Assembly: GCA_965234335.1 (NCBI GenBank)
Contig: OZ248433.1
Span: 1 to 64,000 of the forward strand
DNA length: 64,000 nt
Direction: 5' to 3'
From: Leadbetterella lacustris
Lineage (GTDB): Bacteria > Bacteroidota > Bacteroidia > Cytophagales > Spirosomataceae
The position numbers were made by a program, and so were the translations under genes. Each line of letters starts with the position of its first letter. Position 1 is the stretch's first letter. Positions 25,664-34,891 of this stretch are shown here, piece after piece. The notes under the pieces were generated by a model that did no database searches, was not told the DNA's origin, and saw only the letters and a program-made list of their open reading frames with translations.

Positions 25664-26137
25664 TTATCTGTTAACAGCTAATCCATCTTGCTTGCTTATA
25701 GGGTACAAGTTGTGCTTGGACTGTATTTTCTCAAGTTCTTTTTGCAAATATCCTGGAGGATAAAAACCTTTAAATTTCCCTATTTGACCATTTTTTGGGT
25801 CAAAAACTATCATTGTCGGAAAAACATCGATAGCGAACCTGTCAACTATTTGCATACCATCGAAGGTGTCAATGTCTATTTTGTAAACTATGAAATTTTG
25901 GCCAAGATAGTTTCCTAGTTGTCTGTCTGAAAATGTTTCTTTGTCTAATTTTTGACATGGAGCACACCAGGAAGCCCAAAAATCTAGGATTATTGGTTTT
26001 TTATGTTTTTTGGCATCTCTTAACATGTTGTCGTAAGTACCTTCGTAGAAATCAAATCCATCTGATTTTATTTTAGAAAATGAAGATAAACCGATGAAGG
26101 TTATGGTTACTAATAAAAAAGCTACAAGTTTGTTCAT
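25664..26137 (-). CDS. Exported thioredoxin-like protein
   Basis: 157 residues. An N-terminal hydrophobic segment (about residues 4-18) suggests export to the periplasm. The thioredoxin fold has the redox motif WCAPC with Cys58 and Cys61, preceded by KPIILDFWAS and followed by the cis-Pro region DVFPTMIVFD. Likely role: thiol-disulfide exchange in the periplasm, such as reduction or isomerisation of disulfides; the partner is not known. Own terminator downstream. The C-terminal 25 residues are polar and not part of the fold. Confidence 0.88.
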   Translation of the reverse strand: MNKLVAFLLVTITFIGLSSFSKIKSDGFDFYEGTYDNMLRDAKKHKKPIILDFWASWCAPCQKLDKETFSDRQLGNYLGQNFIVYKIDIDTFDGMQIVDRFAIDVFPTMIVFDPKNGQIGKFKGFYPPGYLQKELEKIQSKHNLYPISKQDGLAVNR

Positions 26138-26259
26138 TTTTTTTGAATTTTACTCATTAGCCAATTGCAAAATCCATGCCATAAGCAGAAAAAAAAGAAG
26201 AAACGTATTAAGTTCTAGTTTTAAATTTGTAATGTGTTGATAAGTAGCAGTTTATGTAT

Positions 26260-26294
26260 AAAAAAAAGTCTAATAATTTTCATATTAGACTTTT
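26260..26294 (-). terminator. Intrinsic terminator of ilvE
   Basis: AGTCTAATA (26267-26275) pairs perfectly with TATTAGACT (26283-26291), and the minus strand continues with a run of T. It lies about 25 bases past the ilvE stop. Confidence 0.8.
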
Positions 26295-26316
26295 CTAAAG
26301 TATTCTAAATCAGCAC

Positions 26317-27384
26317 TTAAACCTTCCAAACCCAACCGAATTTATCGGCTACTTTTCCTGTTCTGATATCATTGAGGGAGTTTTTGAGTTTGCTTGAAAC
26401 TGAATTTTCGTTGATTTCAGGTAAAACATAATCTTTGCCTTCAAAACCAATAGCTGCAAATGGGGCAACCACTACAGCAGTACCTGCTCCAAAAACTTCA
26501 GAAACAGCTCCATTAGCTATGCCTTCAATTATTTCAGCAACTGGCACTTTTCTTTCTTCCACTTCTATGTTCATCGATTTGGCCAATTGTATTAGCGTGT
26601 CTCTGGTGATACCTTTCAATATAGTGGTACTAACTGCTGGTGTTATTATTTTGCCATCTTTTACAAACATCACGTTCATGGTGCCTGACTCCTCAAAATA
26701 TTTGTGCTCAATGGCATCCGTCCAAAGTAATTGTGTATAACCTTGTTCGGCAGCCAGTTTAGCCGGGTATAGAGACGAGGCATAGTTACCCGCACATTTT
26801 GCATAACCCACACCACCTGGAGCAGCTCTAATAAACTCAGTTTCCACTTTTACTTTAGGTGGGGTAGAGTAATATTTTCCTGCTGGACTCATAATAATCA
26901 TGAATCTGTAGTTTAACGATGGTCTTACACCTAAATATACATCACTTGCAAAGATAAATGGTCTTAGATATAGGGAGTTATCTTCACCTTTTGGTACCCA
27001 AGCTGCATCTATTCTAAGTAATTCTTCCAAGCCTCCTATGAAGATTTCTTCGGGAACCTGTGTCATGCACATTCTTTCGGCCGAAATATTGAATCTTTTG
27101 AAATTTTCTAAAGGTCTGAACATCAAAACTTCATTCTCCTCGTTTTTAAAAGCTTTCATGCCTTCAAATATAGATTGGCCGTAATGTAATGACGCCAGAG
27201 CGGGATTGTAGGCAATGTCGCCATAAGGTACAATTTCGGGAGTTTGCCACACGCCATTGATGCAATCTGCCACCAGCATGTGATCGGTAAATAGTGTACC
27301 AAATGCTATATTGTCTGGGTCTAATTGATTAACTCTGCTTTGTTCAGATTGCCTGATTTTGATCTTCATTGTCGTTGTTTGCAT
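26317..27384 (-). CDS. ilvE: Branched-chain amino acid aminotransferase
   Basis: Last step of Ile, Leu and Val synthesis and first step of their breakdown. 355 residues of the class IV PLP fold, of the longer (BCAT, eukaryote-like) group. Landmarks are SLHYGQSIFEGMKAF, LYLRPFIFASDVYLGVRPS, the PLP lysine in GVGYAKCAGNYASSL, LLWTDAIEHKYFEESGTMN and EVFGAGTAVVVAPF. Met6 is an alternative start. Cytoplasmic, monocistronic with terminator. Confidence 0.94.
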   Translation of the reverse strand: MQTTTMKIKIRQSEQSRVNQLDPDNIAFGTLFTDHMLVADCINGVWQTPEIVPYGDIAYNPALASLHYGQSIFEGMKAFKNEENEVLMFRPLENFKRFNISAERMCMTQVPEEIFIGGLEELLRIDAAWVPKGEDNSLYLRPFIFASDVYLGVRPSLNYRFMIIMSPAGKYYSTPPKVKVETEFIRAAPGGVGYAKCAGNYASSLYPAKLAAEQGYTQLLWTDAIEHKYFEESGTMNVMFVKDGKIITPAVSTTILKGITRDTLIQLAKSMNIEVEERKVPVAEIIEGIANGAVSEVFGAGTAVVVAPFAAIGFEGKDYVLPEINENSVSSKLKNSLNDIRTGKVADKFGWVWKV

Positions 27385-27517
27385 TGTACCTTGTTTTATT
27401 AAGAGTTTGCAAGTTATTTATTTTTTTTAAATTAGTTGTCAAAGCAAGTAATTTTTCTAAAAAAACAGGGTAAAAAAAATGTCTGAATTTGATTTTCAAG
27501 CATTTAATTTTGGTTTT

Positions 27518-28933
27518 TTATTTTTGACCGGGTAATTTATCGATAAACATATCCCTGATTTCATGTTTGTGATTATCCAGCGGATAGGCCGAATTTAAAA
27601 TATCCACTTTTTTCGTTCCTTTTAATCTGGCGTTGGCATTGGCTGTGCTGGCCGAAATACCCGTTATTTGTTGAATAGCGACCGAGAGTAAAGTTTCGTT
27701 TTCGTCACCAAACGGCCTAAATGGAATGGCATTGTCTGTAACTTTAAAGTTTGCAATAAAACCGTCTTTGCCTCCAAATTCTGACTGACCTAAAGAATTA
27801 ACAGTTCTCAGAACGATGGGCTGCATTCCCCATTTCCATCTTTTTTTGTCGTCTGAGAGCGTTACAGACCCAACATTTTTACCGTAGGTATTGTCTCCAA
27901 TCAATATTACATCCATGTATGGTTTCAAGTTGTTTATAACCAACTCACTGGCAGAGGCAGTAGCTTTAGACGTCAAAACAAAAACTCTGTTGAGTGTTCC
28001 CAAGTTGTTAGATTCATTTAGCCAATCGGTATCAAACACATCGTTGCCATATTTGGTTTTGTATGCCTTTGTAAGCTCTGTGTTCCATTCTTGTTTACTC
28101 ATTAAGGTACCAGGTTTTAGGTTTTTAACTATAAGTGAGCTTAGTATATCTGAGGAAGAAATAAAACCTCCGCCATTATATCTCAGGTCAAGGACTAATT
28201 CGTTAACTCCTTTTTCCTTAAATTCTTTGAATACATTTCTCATGTCAGTGTCAAACTTGCTAAGAAACTGAAGATAAACCAAATAACCGATTTTCTTGTT
28301 GCCTTTCTCTATGATGGAATAGTGTTGGATGGGGTCGGTTTGAACCTCCGCCTTTACCACATCTACTGTTTTCGTGTTAGCAATGATTTCCGTACCGTTG
28401 TAATCACCTAATGTAAACTTTAGATTGTCTGATGAAAACGCCGAACTGTAATTTTCGGGAGTTAATTCGTTTCCATTTACTTTCACAATAAAATCTCCTC
28501 TTTTAATCCCCGCTTTGTCTGCTGGTGAGCCTTTCAAGGCATAGGCCACAGAAAGTGCCACTTTGGTTTTTGCGGTATTGGAAAAAAAAGGTGTAAAACG
28601 AATACCTACTACCTTGTTTACGCCTTGAAGCGATGCGGTTAATTCCGCCACGTCCTCTTGAATCCAAGAAAACCTGTCCAATTCACCTGGTTTTATAAGT
28701 AATGACTCAAAATAATCGGCTGGTAACAATTTGTTGTCTGTGCTTGCTTTAGCTGTCAATTGGTTTTCCCAAAGATAGTAGCTTTTCATGGTGTCATATA
28801 TCCATCCATTTACTTCGGCGTTTGGGTTTGTGGTGCTCGTAGGCTCTTCAGTTTTTGGAAAAACTTCTGTCAATTTTTTGCACGAAAACGAGCCCGATAA
28901 CAATAAGATAAAACTCCAATATTTGATTTTCAT
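27518..28933 (-). CDS. S41-family C-terminal processing peptidase, lipoprotein
   Basis: 471 residues with a lipoprotein signal, Cys18 in SGSFSCKK. After a Pro/Thr-rich linker and a helical cap domain (WIYDTMKSYYLWEN), a PDZ domain spans about residues 110-200 (GSPADKAGIKRGDFIVKVNG). The S41 catalytic domain follows: LVLDLRYNGGGFISSSDIL, the nucleophile Ser in LTSKATASASELVI, and GDNTYGKNVGS. Periplasm-facing and membrane-anchored. The target is unknown. Stands alone. Confidence 0.9.
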   Translation of the reverse strand: MKIKYWSFILLLSGSFSCKKLTEVFPKTEEPTSTTNPNAEVNGWIYDTMKSYYLWENQLTAKASTDNKLLPADYFESLLIKPGELDRFSWIQEDVAELTASLQGVNKVVGIRFTPFFSNTAKTKVALSVAYALKGSPADKAGIKRGDFIVKVNGNELTPENYSSAFSSDNLKFTLGDYNGTEIIANTKTVDVVKAEVQTDPIQHYSIIEKGNKKIGYLVYLQFLSKFDTDMRNVFKEFKEKGVNELVLDLRYNGGGFISSSDILSSLIVKNLKPGTLMSKQEWNTELTKAYKTKYGNDVFDTDWLNESNNLGTLNRVFVLTSKATASASELVINNLKPYMDVILIGDNTYGKNVGSVTLSDDKKRWKWGMQPIVLRTVNSLGQSEFGGKDGFIANFKVTDNAIPFRPFGDENETLLSVAIQQITGISASTANANARLKGTKKVDILNSAYPLDNHKHEIRDMFIDKLPGQK

Positions 28934-29058
28934 TTATTAAATGTGTTTTTTCCATAATACGTAAATCTGACATCAAAAGTTGTTCCATCTTTCATTTAAA
29001 TTGAAAATTAGAAAAAAAATCGAAACAAATTCAAGGTCTTTAGGTAATTCTCCTAGTT

Positions 29059-29093
29059 TTTGAACTACAAAACAACGTATAAGTTTAACTTTG
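29059..29093 (+). promoter_or_regulatory. Promoter of menD
   Basis: TTTG (29059-29062), a 23-base spacer, then TAACTTTGT (29086-29094), matching both elements of the phylum consensus. The expected transcript start is about 12-15 bases before the menD ATG at 29113. Confidence 0.55.
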
Positions 29094-29112
29094 TGAAAAA
29101 TATTGTCGAAAC

Positions 29113-30807
29113 ATGCCTTTGCTTGAACCTCTCTATAATCTTGTGGAATTGTGTGCTTTGCACGGAATCAAAGACGCTATCATTTGTCCAGGTTCCCGCA
29201 GTGCAGCTCTGACTTTGGCTTTTGCAAGAAACTCTAAAATTAGCACGCGGGTTATTGCTGACGAACGTTCGGCAGCTTTTGTGGCGTTGGGAATGGCTTT
29301 ACAGTCAGGTGAAACGGTTGCCTTGGTTTGTACGTCAGGCTCGGCTGCACTTAACTTTGCCCCGGCGGTTGCTGAGGCGTTTTTTCAAGAGATATCACTG
29401 TTGATTCTAACGGCAGACAGACCACCGGAGTGGATTCATCAGTATGACGGTCAGACAATTTTTCAAAAGGACATCTACGGTCGACACGTGAAAAAAACCT
29501 TTGATTTGCCCGTAGAATATGCCCATAAAGATGCCAAATGGCAGGTAGATAGAATAACCAATGAGGCTGCTGCCCTGGCTCAGATTTCCCCCAAAGGGCC
29601 GGTTCATATTAATATACCGATCAGAGAGCCATTTTATCCTGAAGAAAATGAGCGAATATTTCCTATTGTCCATAAAGTGGAGTTCCTGCAAAAAGACACA
29701 GTTCTATCTCCCGAAATTTGGTCAGATTTATTCGAAATTTGGCAAAAATCGGATCGAAAATTGATAGCAATTGGGCAAAATTCTGAGGATTTAGATGATG
29801 AATTGGGCGGCTTGGTGGCGGAAGAAGGAGTGGTAGTTTTAGCAGATATTATTTCAAATGTCACCATAGATGGAAAAATAGCTTCTCAAGATGTTTTCTT
29901 GGGTAAAGTGGATGATTTAAAGCCAGATTTGCTGATTACGGCTGGTAAATCTTTTATTTCAAAGTCCTTCAAAGAATTTATCAGAAAAAACAAACCAACT
30001 TATCATTGGCATATTCAGGAACATGCTGAGCTCATCGATCCAACACAATCAATCAGTCACAAAGTAGAGGTTTCGCCCAAGTATTTTTTCAAAGAAATAC
30101 TAGAGACGCTAGACCTTAAAAAACTAAAAGCAGGAGATGAGGAAGAAGAAAATGATTATTTTTTGGAATGGAACGGTTTAGAGGAAATGTCAATAAGGTA
30201 TTTAAGTAAATATCTAAATAATATAGATTTTGGCGAACTTAAAGCTACGTCCATGTTGCTTGAAAGCTTGTCTTCAGAATTTGTGTTACATTTGGGCAAC
30301 AGCATGCCCGTACGTTACGCCAATCTTTTGGGAGGATTGTCAAAGGAGAAGTTTGAGGTCAGTTCAAATCGTGGAACAAGCGGAATAGACGGAATTGTAA
30401 GTACGGCGATAGGGCAAGCATTGAAAACCGATAAAACAGTGGTTTGTTTGGTGGGTGATGTCTCATTTTTTTATGACAGCAATGCCTTATTTTTTGGTGA
30501 ATTGCCCGACAACTTACGGATTGTAATGATTAATAACGGTGGAGGTAATATTTTTAGAATCATTGAGGGACCTTCGAAACAGGAGGAATTAGAAAGTCAT
30601 TTTGTGACGAATCAAGCCCGTAATGCAGAAAGCTTGGTCAAGGAGATAGGAGTTAAGTACTTGAAAGCCACCAATATGATTGAGATGGCCGAGTCCTTAG
30701 ATATTATGATTAAGGGCGACCCAAGAGCCGCCCTTTTAGAAGTTTTCACCGAGGGTGAAGCCGACGCCGAAATATTTAAGACGCTCAAAGCTGGATTTAC
30801 TTTATAA
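29113..30807 (+). CDS. menD: MenD, SEPHCHC synthase of menaquinone synthesis
   Basis: ThDP enzyme that joins 2-oxoglutarate to isochorismate. 564 residues. N-terminal domain: ELCALHGIKDAIICPGSRSAALTL is characteristic, with ICPGSRSAA being a MenD hallmark, then the ThDP Glu region in SAALNFAPAVAEAFFQ and LILTADRPPEW. C-terminal ThDP-binding domain: NRGTSGIDGIVSTAIG and VCLVGDVSFFYDSNAL with NNGGGNIFRI. Cytoplasmic. No other men gene is adjacent. Its last 11 bases overlap the end of the convergent gene at 30797. Confidence 0.95.
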   Translation: MPLLEPLYNLVELCALHGIKDAIICPGSRSAALTLAFARNSKISTRVIADERSAAFVALGMALQSGETVALVCTSGSAALNFAPAVAEAFFQEISLLILTADRPPEWIHQYDGQTIFQKDIYGRHVKKTFDLPVEYAHKDAKWQVDRITNEAAALAQISPKGPVHINIPIREPFYPEENERIFPIVHKVEFLQKDTVLSPEIWSDLFEIWQKSDRKLIAIGQNSEDLDDELGGLVAEEGVVVLADIISNVTIDGKIASQDVFLGKVDDLKPDLLITAGKSFISKSFKEFIRKNKPTYHWHIQEHAELIDPTQSISHKVEVSPKYFFKEILETLDLKKLKAGDEEEENDYFLEWNGLEEMSIRYLSKYLNNIDFGELKATSMLLESLSSEFVLHLGNSMPVRYANLLGGLSKEKFEVSSNRGTSGIDGIVSTAIGQALKTDKTVVCLVGDVSFFYDSNALFFGELPDNLRIVMINNGGGNIFRIIEGPSKQEELESHFVTNQARNAESLVKEIGVKYLKATNMIEMAESLDIMIKGDPRAALLEVFTEGEADAEIFKTLKAGFTL

Positions 30808-31519
30808 ACGAAACTCCCTGAGTTGGGTTTTCTAAAATCCATTCAGTAGCTACTGCAGTATTTCTTTTGTCTTTGGTGTTGATGTAGTTTGATTCAACGG
30901 GTACCTTTACGCCAAGTTTAGTTTCAATGTATTTCTTGTGATCTAAAGTATGGGTAATGCCATTCACAATCCATATTTCTCTTACCAACAGCCCGTTAGA
31001 TTTGTCAAAATAATATTCTCTTTTGATTCCAGTTTTTTCGATGGTCAATTTCGAGGTTAATTTGCCGTCGATGGTAGCATCTTGTGCTCCTCCTACCAAT
31101 TTGTAGCCTTTAGCTTCATAATTATAAAATGGCATAAGGCCATCTATTACCTCAAGCATCAAGTCGCCTTTTTCCTTCTCGTTGAGGTCTTTTGTGGTGT
31201 AGGTAGGAGCTTTGTCGCGGCTTCCCATTGGTATTTTCAACCATCCGGCATTGCCGTTCAATACATAATAAAAGTCACGCTCAAGAATTGACTTCTTTCT
31301 TGAAAACTTGTTTTCTCCACTTGCTATGGTCACTTCTTCGTTGTAGTCTGTGGCTGCGTTGGCCTTATATGACCTTTTGTATTGAAAAGCCTTAATAGCT
31401 GAAATTTTGTCTTCACCTCCGGCAGCGGCCAGAAACTTGTCGACTACTTCAGCAGCGGTTTGAGCTTCGGCAAATAATGGCAAAATGGCCACCAAAATCA
31501 ATGTGCTTATTTTTTTCAT
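30797..31519 (-). CDS. Exported LolA-like (outer-membrane lipoprotein-sorting-like) protein
   Basis: 240 residues with a signal peptide ending LFAEA-Q. The mature part starts AAEVVDKFLAAAGGEDKISAI, typical of LolA-like proteins with an N-terminal helix, then repeated beta strands (AFQYKRSYK, REYYFDKSNGLLVREIWI) forming an open half-barrel, and a final VPVESNYINT strand. It probably binds a hydrophobic ligand or lipoprotein in the periplasm. Too divergent to call LolA proper. Convergent with menD with an 11-base overlap of the 3' ends. Confidence 0.7.
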   Translation of the reverse strand: MKKISTLILVAILPLFAEAQTAAEVVDKFLAAAGGEDKISAIKAFQYKRSYKANAATDYNEEVTIASGENKFSRKKSILERDFYYVLNGNAGWLKIPMGSRDKAPTYTTKDLNEKEKGDLMLEVIDGLMPFYNYEAKGYKLVGGAQDATIDGKLTSKLTIEKTGIKREYYFDKSNGLLVREIWIVNGITHTLDHKKYIETKLGVKVPVESNYINTKDKRNTAVATEWILENPTQGVSFIK

Positions 31520-31752
31520 TTTTGTTGTATTTTTTGTTCAAATGTAATGGCAATAAGCCAATATACCTTTCCTAAAACTTCTTTTAACTTACCGTTAACG
31601 CAATTTAAAGTCAAGATATTGGCAAATGACGTTTCAAAAGAAAGAAAATCTGGTTCTTTGAATTTGTTTAAATCTACACTATTTTTAGCGATGGTCTGAT
31701 AATAGTTATTAAATTTGGTTGGATTTATTTCAAAACTTAACCCTTACAAAAA

Positions 31753-32292
31753 ATGAAAAAAACGATTATTGGAGTTTTCGTCGGAGCAGTTATTCTGTTT
31801 ATTTGGCAATTTGTGTCTTGGGCTGCTGTAAATCTACATGGTAACACTCAGCAATACACCCCTAAACAAACCGAAATTTTGAAATATCTCGGAGACAACC
31901 TCGAAGAAGGCTTCTATTATTTGCCAGGCTCTGCACCAGGTACATCTGCCGCAGAGGAACAAAAACAATGGGAGGAAAACAGCGGTAAACCTTGGGCTCA
32001 AATTTATTATCACAAAGCTATGAGCACAGCTATGGGACTTAACATGGTTAGGGGTTTTGTTGTAGATTTGTTCGCTGTGTTTCTTTTAATTTTTATTCTT
32101 CAGAAAATGGGAAATGCCAGTTTTCAAACTATCGTTCTGTCTTCTTTGTCAGTTGGGCTGATTGGTTATTTGTCAGTTACTTATGTTAACGCTATATGGT
32201 TTCAAACGAAAACACTCGTTGATTTGCTCGATGCTGTAGTTAGCTGGGGTGCTGTTGGTCTGTGGTTAGGATTTTGGCTAAGAAAAAAATGA
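31753..32292 (+). CDS. Hypothetical membrane protein
   Basis: 179 residues, not recognised. One N-terminal membrane segment (about 5-27), a soluble loop of about 75 residues containing LPGSAPGTSAAEEQKQWEEN, then three membrane segments (about 100-120, 128-148, 155-175). The fold resembles uncharacterised four-helix membrane proteins of the phylum. Stands alone, ended by a strong bidirectional terminator. Confidence 0.65.
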   Translation: MKKTIIGVFVGAVILFIWQFVSWAAVNLHGNTQQYTPKQTEILKYLGDNLEEGFYYLPGSAPGTSAAEEQKQWEENSGKPWAQIYYHKAMSTAMGLNMVRGFVVDLFAVFLLIFILQKMGNASFQTIVLSSLSVGLIGYLSVTYVNAIWFQTKTLVDLLDAVVSWGAVGLWLGFWLRKK

Positions 32293-32315
32293 TTTTTTGT
32301 AATACCGCAATACAC

Positions 32316-32343
32316 AAAAAAAGGAGCTATTGCTCCTTTTTTT
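32316..32343. terminator. Bidirectional intrinsic terminator
   Basis: AAAAAAAGGAGC (32316-32327), loop TATT, GCTCCTTTTTTT (32332-32343): a perfect 12-bp stem with A and T tails on both sides. It separates the convergent gene at 31753 and tgt at 32368 and would serve both. Confidence 0.9.
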
Positions 32344-32367
32344 ATAAGATGATTTTTATTTCATTTT

Positions 32368-33498
32368 TTATATCCTTTGCATTAGCTTTTTGATAGCCAA
32401 GGGTTTCCATTCTGCAAAATCTCCTGCAAGGATATGTTTTCGTGCTTCGCCCACCAACCAAAGGTAAAATCTCAGATTATGTACACTGCCTATTTGAGCT
32501 GCTAACATTTCCTGGCATTTGTTAAGGTGTTTGAGGTAGGCTTTCGAATAGAAAGTGCTTACGTAACCACCCAATTCTTTATCTATTGGGCTAAGGTCAT
32601 CCTCCCATTTTTTGTTTCTGATATTGATTATTCCTTGCGTAGTGAACAACATTCCGTTGCGGGCATTTCTGGTTGGCATTACGCAGTCAAACATGTCCGT
32701 TCCTAGGGCGATTCCCTCCAGAATATTCTCAGGAGTACCCACACCCATCAAATATCTTGGTTTAGATTCTGGTAAAATACCATTCACAATTTCCAGCATT
32801 TCGTACATTTCTTCGGCAGTTTCCCCTACTGATAAGCCACCAATGGCATTGCCAAGTTGGTCTTGCGAAGCTATAAACTCCGCCGATTGTATTCTTAAAT
32901 CTTTGAAAACACTGCCTTGGACAATAGGGAAAAGTGCTTGGCTGTGACCGTATTTGGGTTCGGTTTCATTAATTCGTTTTACACACCTTTCCAACCATCT
33001 GTGCGTTAGATGCATCGATTTTCTAGCATATTCATGGTCGCAAGGGTAAGGCGGACATTCGTCAAAAGCCATGATAATGTCAGCACCTATTACCCTTTGG
33101 ATGTCCATCACGTACTCGGGTGTAAACAAATGCTTGGAGCCATCAATATGAGAGTTAAAATAAACGCCTTCTTCAGATATTTTCCTAATTTCTTTCAAGC
33201 TAAATACCTGATAACCACCTGAGTCTGTCAGTATAGGTTTGTGCCAACCATTAAACTTATGTAATCCTCCAGCTTTCTCCAAAACATCAAGACCCGGTCT
33301 GAGGTATAAATGATAGGTATTTCCTAGTATTATCTGGGCTTCTACTTCTTCTATGAGTTCTTTGGTATGCACACCTTTTACGGTTCCGGCGGTGCCTACA
33401 GGCATAAAAATAGGAGTCAGGATTTCACCATGGTCTGTGGTGATTTTGCCAGCTCTGGCCTTGGTTTGGCTGTCTGTTTTTTGAAGTTCAAATTTCAT
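32368..33498 (-). CDS. tgt: tRNA-guanine transglycosylase (queuine tRNA-ribosyltransferase)
   Basis: Exchanges guanine 34 of GUN-anticodon tRNAs for preQ1. 376 residues. Active-site landmarks are ILTDSGGYQVFSL with the catalytic Asp, IMAFDECPPYP, GGLSVGETAEEM, MGVGTPENILEGI and the second Asp in FDCVMPTRNARNGM. Oddity: the C-terminal zinc site, usually CxCxxC plus His, has PIDKELGGYVSTFYSKAYLKHL here with no Cys at those places, while the His (SVHNLRFYLWL) remains. From memory, other Bacteroidota Tgt proteins also lack these cysteines. Cytoplasmic; queF/queA genes are not in the window. Confidence 0.95.
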   Translation of the reverse strand: MKFELQKTDSQTKARAGKITTDHGEILTPIFMPVGTAGTVKGVHTKELIEEVEAQIILGNTYHLYLRPGLDVLEKAGGLHKFNGWHKPILTDSGGYQVFSLKEIRKISEEGVYFNSHIDGSKHLFTPEYVMDIQRVIGADIIMAFDECPPYPCDHEYARKSMHLTHRWLERCVKRINETEPKYGHSQALFPIVQGSVFKDLRIQSAEFIASQDQLGNAIGGLSVGETAEEMYEMLEIVNGILPESKPRYLMGVGTPENILEGIALGTDMFDCVMPTRNARNGMLFTTQGIINIRNKKWEDDLSPIDKELGGYVSTFYSKAYLKHLNKCQEMLAAQIGSVHNLRFYLWLVGEARKHILAGDFAEWKPLAIKKLMQRI

Positions 33499-33611
33499 TT
33501 TGCAAATTTCAGGCTTTATGTGCTGATTAACAAACCTTTTTTCAAATTGGAGTTTTAGGATGGTGTTCTATTAAATTGGCTATATTTTAAAAATATCTAA
33601 AAAAGGAATAC

Positions 33612-33620
33612 TATTTTTGC
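33612..33620 (+). promoter_or_regulatory. Promoter -7 element for the glycosyltransferase gene
   Basis: TATTTTTGC matches TAnnTTTGY and is identical to the element at 44054-44062. It leaves a leader of about 20 bases before the TTG at 33648. No TTG lies within 23 bases upstream, so the -33 half is missing. Confidence 0.45.
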
Positions 33621-33647
33621 AGAGCTTTTCACTAAACCCTTTAAACA

Positions 33648-34844
33648 TTGGAGTTTGTTTTTCCCATAATTTTCTTTACTGCATTGGCTGTGCAGCTGAT
33701 ATACGTCCTTTTTGTATTTACCAAACTTGTCGGCCACAAGGATTTTGAAACGGGGGCAACTTTGCCTCCAGTGACAATCATAGTGGCTGCATCTAACGAA
33801 CTTCAAAACTTAAAGGAATTATTGCCAATTTTAGATAGTCAAGATTACCCAAATTTTGAAATACTGGTAGCCGATGATAGGTCGAGTGACGGCACTTACG
33901 ATTATTTGCTTACCAACGAAGGACACATTAAAAGACTTCAGTTTTTAAGGATTTTGGAACTTCCACAACGTTTTACGGCCAAAAAATATGCCGTGACAAT
34001 GGCTATCAAAAAGGCAAAAAATGATATTGTACTTTTTACAGATGCAGACTGTAGGCCCGAAAGTGATCAATGGCTAAAAACGATGGCTGCTCAAATGGAT
34101 GACGATAAGGATATTGTCTTGGGTTTTTCCAAGTATAAATTTATGCCAGGAGCTTTGAATTCACTCATTAGATACGAGACTTTTCAAACAGCTCTCCAAT
34201 ATTTCTCTTTTGCTTTGGCCAAGGTGCCTTATATGGGTGTGGGAAGAAATTTGATGTACAAGAAATCGCTTTTTTGGAAAAATAATGGTTTTACGAGACA
34301 TTATGGATTGTTAAGTGGTGACGACGATTTGTTTATAAATGATGCCGCAACAAAAAACAATGTGGCCATTTGTATCAGTGAGGAAGCCGTCACTAACTCT
34401 ATTCCAAAAGAAACTTGGGCCGAATGGTTTGTGCAAAAACGTAGGCATTTGTCGGTTGGCAAACGTTATAAATTTAAAGATAAGTTTAATTTAGGGCTTC
34501 TGTGGATGAGCGAATTGATTTCTTGGTTTTTCTTTTTCCCCATATTTTTCATTAGACCCGATTGGTTTGAAGCACCAGAATGGTCTAGAATTCCGGACGA
34601 TTTCTTAAAACAATATGGCCTGACTCATTGGTATCCATTCAACGATTGGATGAGATTGATACTTTTTGTGTTTTGCGTTTGGCTTGTTATCAAATGGATT
34701 GTTTTAGCGATGGCCAATAAAAAATTGAGCAATACTATCAAATCATGGAAAATTCCGTACTTTGATTTTCTGTATGCAGTTTATCTTTTTGTGTTCGGTA
34801 TCATTACCTTATTCTCCAATCCGAAGAAGATTAAGTGGAGATAA
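33648..34844 (+). CDS. Family 2 glycosyltransferase, membrane-anchored
   Basis: 398 residues starting at TTG: the frame has a stop six bases upstream and no ATG before the first membrane segment. An N-terminal membrane helix (residues 2-22) precedes a GT2 domain with PPVTIIVAASNE, ILVADDRSSDGTYDYL, the metal-binding DxD in FTDADCRPES, GVGRNLMYKK, LSGDDDLFINDAA and the QKRRHLS motif of processive GT2 enzymes. Three C-terminal membrane segments follow. Probably transfers sugars to a lipid or envelope polymer at the inner membrane; product unknown. It is inserted between tgt and the LptF/G gene on the opposite strand. Confidence 0.88.
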   Translation: MEFVFPIIFFTALAVQLIYVLFVFTKLVGHKDFETGATLPPVTIIVAASNELQNLKELLPILDSQDYPNFEILVADDRSSDGTYDYLLTNEGHIKRLQFLRILELPQRFTAKKYAVTMAIKKAKNDIVLFTDADCRPESDQWLKTMAAQMDDDKDIVLGFSKYKFMPGALNSLIRYETFQTALQYFSFALAKVPYMGVGRNLMYKKSLFWKNNGFTRHYGLLSGDDDLFINDAATKNNVAICISEEAVTNSIPKETWAEWFVQKRRHLSVGKRYKFKDKFNLGLLWMSELISWFFFFPIFFIRPDWFEAPEWSRIPDDFLKQYGLTHWYPFNDWMRLILFVFCVWLVIKWIVLAMANKKLSNTIKSWKIPYFDFLYAVYLFVFGIITLFSNPKKIKWR

Positions 34845-34891
34845 GATTTCGTAAAAAAGAGTTTAAAACTACTTTCAAAGCCCCTTCAAGT

